DNA of 64,000 nucleotides from Lycium barbarum (lineage: Eukaryota; Streptophyta; Magnoliopsida; Solanales; Solanaceae). This document shows, in pieces, positions 59,927 to 64,000 of the stretch. How positions within the stretch are numbered: position 1 is the stretch's first letter; each line of letters starts with the position of its first letter. Below the pieces are notes generated by a model that saw only the letters and a program-made list of their open reading frames with translations, was not told the origin of the DNA and ran no database searches. Location of the stretch: contig NC_083345.1 in NCBI RefSeq assembly GCF_019175385.1, positions 15,090,027 to 15,154,026 on the forward strand, written 5' to 3'. Position numbers and translations under genes: made by a program.

Positions 59927-61772
59927 TGAGCTATCTTTGATAAAAGCCCACAAAATAAGGATTGTATACTTTGATAGTCTTATTCTTCAGTAATCGAGTA
60001 AAAACAAATATTGAATCTGTAAAATTCAATGCGAACAATAAATGGTGGGTTCTCTTGGATAGAATCACATAGACTAATTGTTGGGTACAAATAAATGAAA
60101 GAGCAATTGACAAAAAAGATTGCACCAAAAATCTAATCACCAAATGAAGAATAAATTTAAAAACAATCCAATAAGCAATTAATGTGCTGAAATACACAGA
60201 GATGAAGCTATTACATAAAAAGCTTCAAAATTCTGTTGGGTCCTAATTGGTTTCGATGTACAATTGTTATCCAAATAGTTCTTGATTTGGAGCCATCTGA
60301 GAAAATGGGTTCAGCAGCTATAACTTTAGCCTTATTGCGTAACTTGGCATACTCATAAATATCTACGAGCCCTGACATTCTTCTTGTCTATTATTTTCCT
60401 TTCAAGACCTTTCCAACCTCATATCATAAATTTTTCGTTGAGATAGGAACAAAACAAATTTGGTTCAAAGAATTTTCAACGCTAAGATACGTGATAGTTT
60501 CAAATAAATAACATAAAAAGAAATATGACATCACTCTTAACAAAGAGGTGGGGTGGGCTCACTAGTAGATCTCAAATTAATCTATCAGACTGTTTGATTA
60601 TCTGGCTCCTATGCAGTAACTATGTCTCTAAACATGAGTTACGTGAGAGGTGCAATAGTTTGTTTCAAAAGCCACAATTATCCGTTTCAATTTTTGAAAT
60701 CCACTTCTTCCTCCAGGTTTTCATGATTAAAAAGATTCAAAAAATAAATAAATTTTGACGAATGTTCATAAACAAATCATCGACAAGTACAAACAACAAA
60801 AGTTAAAAAATAAAGAGTATGTTTTCAATTTAGTCATTGTAACTATTTGAGACTATTCATTTTTATCTGAGCTCTTTTATAAGAGTATACGTATTCGTCT
60901 TAAGATTTCTTATCATCCAGCGTAATAAGAACTAACCAACAATCAGTCCTTTAAGCTTCATACAATTTAAGCATGGTTCATGGTCAAATTGTAAGAGATA
61001 ATGAAGTAATATTTTGATAATATGCACCAACTAGCGGTTAACGTTCCTCCCGTATTTGCCGTCATATTTTCTGATTAGACATGTTAGGAACTACTTTTGT
61101 CAGAAGCATCGCAGTACATCCTATCATGATCTATCTAACAACTATTATGTAAATGACTCTTGTTGCCACTCCTCCCTTATGTTTTATAATGACTACAGTT
61201 AAGTTTATATAATATTATCATCTTTCGCAAAAAAATTGGAAATCAAATAAAAATCAACAAGTTAATAGAAAACACACAATATATACATATAGATCATCAA
61301 TTAAAACATATCAAGGAGGATCTGATCAACTCATGGGGCCTTCTTGACGTGTATACTTATATATTTCCCAAATTTCATAAGATTTGTCTCCTCAACTCTG
61401 GTTGGATTAACTGTTATACTTTGCCTTCTACTTTGGATTAAAATGTTCAAAATAGCTATAACAAAAAGAGTTTATCCAAAGACCAAAGAAAAAAAAAATC
61501 ATAAAACGTCTTATATGTGGCAAAATTGTAAAGATCTCACACTATTTCTTTGTTCATCATCTGTGTATTTGACAATAAAGCAGAATAAAGGAAAAAGAAA
61601 AAGAAATTCTTAGCTTGCTTGAACTTCAAATCATATATCCTCTGTATATAATTCTATTGGGAGACTAATGTAACACTAAATGCAAGGATCGGATCTCAAA
61701 TGGAAACAGTCCTTCTACATAACTATAAATGCCCATGATGCAGATTTCTTTAGGAAGCCCAGTGATTTTGAA
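59927..61772. other. Region without a confident gene
   Basis: A 56-codon minus frame (60378-60211, MSGLVDIYEYAKLRNKAKVI...) has protein-like composition but no recognised family and could be an exon remnant. The rest is AT-rich. The segment just before 61773 should be the 3' end of the F-box gene. Confidence 0.35.
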
Positions 61773-62430
61773 TTATCTCCAATTCTTTCTTGTGACATCA
61801 TAACACAAACATAAATGACCTGATCTTGAGTTCAGAATGAATACAATCACCCCATCAGGGGCCACACAGGATGTTACAGATCTAGGATGTACGTCCTTCC
61901 ATATTGAAGGAAAGCGAATGATTTGACTCTTCCATACTTCTTTTGGAGTCTGTTCTAGAATCCGCAATTGGACGTATGCACTTGTGCTATTTACATAGTC
62001 CCTGACGGCTAGTTTACCCTTCACCTCTATCAACTCGTTATCGTACACCCACCGAGATGCAGTATTCCACAATGCAATAATTGTGAATTTTTCAGATTTA
62101 ACATCAAAGGCTGCTATTGCAGGTCTGTGATTGATAAGCTGGTAGATAACTCCACTAATACAAACACTGTGGTTAAAGTACGAAGTAGAAGGGGCAATGC
62201 TTTGAGTTGCTCTCCATGATTCATCTATGCCTAAAGTGAAAATCCAGTGTTTTTTGTGCTCTTCTCGAACATGCTCCGTTGATAAAAGAACTTTGTACTT
62301 CTTTTCTTCCGGCTCAAAACCTAATGAATAGTTATAGAGAAAGCAATCTTCATTTAGGTTGGGAAGAAATCTTACTTCTCTTTTACTGGGATTGAACACT
62401 GCTGGATGTTTCCCCGGTAATGATTCCCAA
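61773..62430 (-). CDS. F-box-associated domain protein, last exon
   Basis: About 219 residues of a plant F-box-associated (FBA) interaction domain, the C-terminal substrate-binding part of SCF ubiquitin-ligase F-box proteins. Recognisable blocks are WESLPGKHPAVFNPSKREVR, LGFEPEEKKYKVLLS, the SVCISGVIYQL strand, AAFDVKSEKFTII and LCLCYDVTRKNWR before the stop. The exon starts at 62430 after a TTTTGCAG acceptor on the minus strand, so the F-box itself must be in an upstream exon. That exon is not seen in the 124 bp before the retroelement LTR at 62555, so either the element sits in the intron or the gene has been truncated. The exon itself is open and undamaged. Confidence 0.75.
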
Positions 62431-62554
62431 CTGCAAAATAAACCGTTAATGCAATACGAACAAGATTATTCAAGGATATGGAGGCGGAGTTCATCAAAAT
62501 TCTCAATATGAAGAAAGGAGGCAGAGGCTTTGATACACGAAATTGGGGATTAAT

Positions 62555-62909
62555 TGTAATAGTCTATTCATCATTTCAGTTGATTAAAAGTTAGTTAGCT
62601 AAGTGCCATGTCAGCTATCCATTTAGTTAGGAGTTAGTTGAGGGATATTCTGAATTAGTCAGTGGCGGGAAAGTTAGTTAGAAGTGGTTATGAGTTGATT
62701 GTTCAGATTTAGCTATAAGTGGTTATAGATCCCACTATTGTATTCATTCACTTTCATATTACTTGATTCTTAATACAAGAACTGTACTTTCTCTATCATT
62801 TCTCTCTTTTCCATTAAATTGAGCTATACACTCGAATTCTTCCATTGAATTCCTGTTCTAGCTATAGAATTACTCAAATCAGTCTTGGATTTGTGTGATT
62901 CTGCTATCA
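62555..62909 (+). repeat. 5' LTR of a third Ty3/gypsy element (about 355 bp)
   Basis: TGTAATAGTC...TGCTATCA, directly followed by a tRNA-Met primer site, and promoter-like sequence inside. The 3' LTR lies outside the window, so the left boundary is inferred from the TG start and the preceding non-repeat sequence. Confidence 0.7.
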
Positions 62910-62910
62910 T

Positions 62911-62922
62911 TGGTATCAGAGC
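62911..62922 (+). other. Primer binding site of the third gypsy element
   Basis: TGGTATCAGAGC, a perfect match to the common initiator tRNA-Met primer site, two bases after the LTR. Confidence 0.88.
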
Positions 62923-62942
62923 TTTGTGACTCTCGGCTAAAA

Positions 62943-64000
62943 ATGGCGAAGGGAACTAGGTCAAATCGGGATCAAGGGACTGAAAACACCATGGAAGGTG
63001 TTGATGTTCGAGAATTGTTGCAGAAATTAGTTATAGACACGGGAACTCTTACTGGGGAAGTGTCTTCATTGAAGAGATTGGATCAAACTGTGGCCCAATT
63101 GAAGGAACACGTAGAGGGGACCAGAAGTGAAACTTCACTAGTGATAAATGCTGCTGAAACTTCAAGAGAAAAAGTGTCAAGGGATAAGCAAGTAGCTGAT
63201 GATGAGCATAGAGACAGAAACAATACAAATTATCATAACTACCCTGGGATATCTAGATATTCAAAACTAGATTTTCTGGTGATGATTTGAAATCATGGCT
63301 ATTCAAGGTTGAGCAATTCTTTAACTTTGATAACATTGCCATAGACAAAAGGCTAGGATTAGCAGAAATGCATCTTGAAGGTGAAGCAATTCAGTGGCAC
63401 CAATCGTTTATGAGGTATAGGCAATACACTTACCCCCCCCCCCCCCCTACTTGGAATGAATATGTAATGGCTTTAGTTGAAAGATTTGAGGCTGATTATG
63501 ATGACCTAATGGAAGAGATCAAGAAGATCAGGAAAACTGGTTCTGTGAAAGATTATCAAGCCATGTTTGAAAGTAAACTGACTAGGGTCAATCTATCTCA
63601 AGAAAATGCAATTAGTTGTTTCATTGGAGGACTTAAGGATGATTTGAATAGGGCTGTTAAATTGACAAGTCCTACCACTCTTTCTCAACTGCATAGAGCT
63701 TCTAGGATGCAAGAATCCTCCCTAGATGCTCAGGCAAAGTCTTACAGATACGCACCAATGTCATCAACAAACTCTAGTTATGGTTATAAGAGGAATAGTG
63801 AGCAAAGGGTCCAAACTAAACCTTTGTTACCTGCTCCTGGAGGGGAGAACACTACAAGCAATAAAGGGATCATTAGAAGAAGGCTAAGTGTTAAGGAGAT
63901 GAATGAGAAAAGAGCTCAAGGGTTATGTTACTTTTGTCCAGAAAAGTATGTATTGGGGCATAAGTGCAAGAATCTAAAACAACTGGATTTGTTGGAAGTT
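62943..64000 (+). pseudogene. Gag of a chromovirus-like Ty3/gypsy element (frameshifted, runs off the window)
   Basis: The ATG at 62943 opens MAKGTRSNRDQGTENTMEGV and runs to KLDFLVMI then stop at 63290. The capsid region continues in another frame from about 63272 (SGDDLKSWLFKVEQFF, EGEAIQWHQSFMRY, WNEYVMALVERFEADYDD) and is open to the window end. A net frameshift and the loss of a few residues lie at about 63270-63276. A run of 15 C (63433-63447) encodes prolines in frame before TWNEY. A zinc-knuckle-like CYFCPEKYVLGHKC near 63925 and KQLDLLEV follow, typical of Reina/Galadriel-like chromovirus gag (inference). The element starts 124 bp upstream of the F-box exon, pointing away from it. 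Confidence 0.85.

Noticed and set aside
60211..60378. 56-codon minus frame starting MSGLVDIYEY
   Set aside because: Composition is protein-like, but it is short, has no recognised family and no visible neighbouring exons; not called as a gene.

Overview
This is a plant nuclear genome window: AT-rich, with spliced genes, packed with nested LTR retrotransposons and foldback/MITE elements. A eudicot is clear. Solanaceae is my inference, from gene flavour (a tomato PS2-type phosphatase, an AGO4-clade Argonaute) and from the style of the small repeats; I could not confirm it by search. No tRNA, rRNA or CRISPR array was recognised.

Layout. 1-12050: a decayed Ty3/gypsy element on the minus strand (gypsy-1), its 3' LTR cut by the window edge, its gag split by a 2.7 kb solo LTR (5812-8539) with a perfect 5-bp target duplication. 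12138-15524: small MITEs, a broken HAD phosphatase (PS2-like), degenerate ELOF1 3' ends and a fragment of an S-domain receptor kinase. 15911-18126: a palindromic element split by a second palindromic element that has a 9-bp target duplication. 19046-19315: an intact small gene for transcription elongation factor ELOF1/Elf1; its promoter is similar to the one in front of the phosphatase pseudogene. 20938-21039: a sliver of FGAM synthase. 22041-23823: another copy of the 9-bp-duplication foldback family. 24320-35432: a second Ty3/gypsy element (gypsy-2, plus strand, 3.0 kb LTRs, chromodomain-like tail), nearly complete but with frame lesions.

36579-46831 (minus) is an almost full-length, intron-containing AGO4-clade Argonaute gene. 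It carries at least five frameshifts, one nonsense codon and a missing exon, and a Ty1/copia element (39402-44700, plus strand, target duplication CCCTA) lies inside one of its coding exons. The copia element is otherwise close to intact: one TGA codon interrupts a 1301-codon gag-pol frame.

46832-53700 is non-coding, with duplications, an inverted repeat, a hAT-type MITE with 8-bp target duplication and another foldback element. 53718-59917 is a Mutator-like element carrying two younger insertions: an inverted-repeat element and a 3.86 kb solo LTR with perfect 5-bp duplication. 61773-62430 (minus) is the last exon of an F-box-associated-domain gene; just upstream of it a chromovirus-like Ty3/gypsy element begins (LTR 62555-62909, gag running off the window end).

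The genes do not form a pathway. The best biology is evolutionary: decay of an RNA-directed DNA methylation Argonaute in a transposon-rich region, a promoter shared by two unrelated genes, and C-to-T stop codons in the retroelements that look like decay of methylated cytosines.
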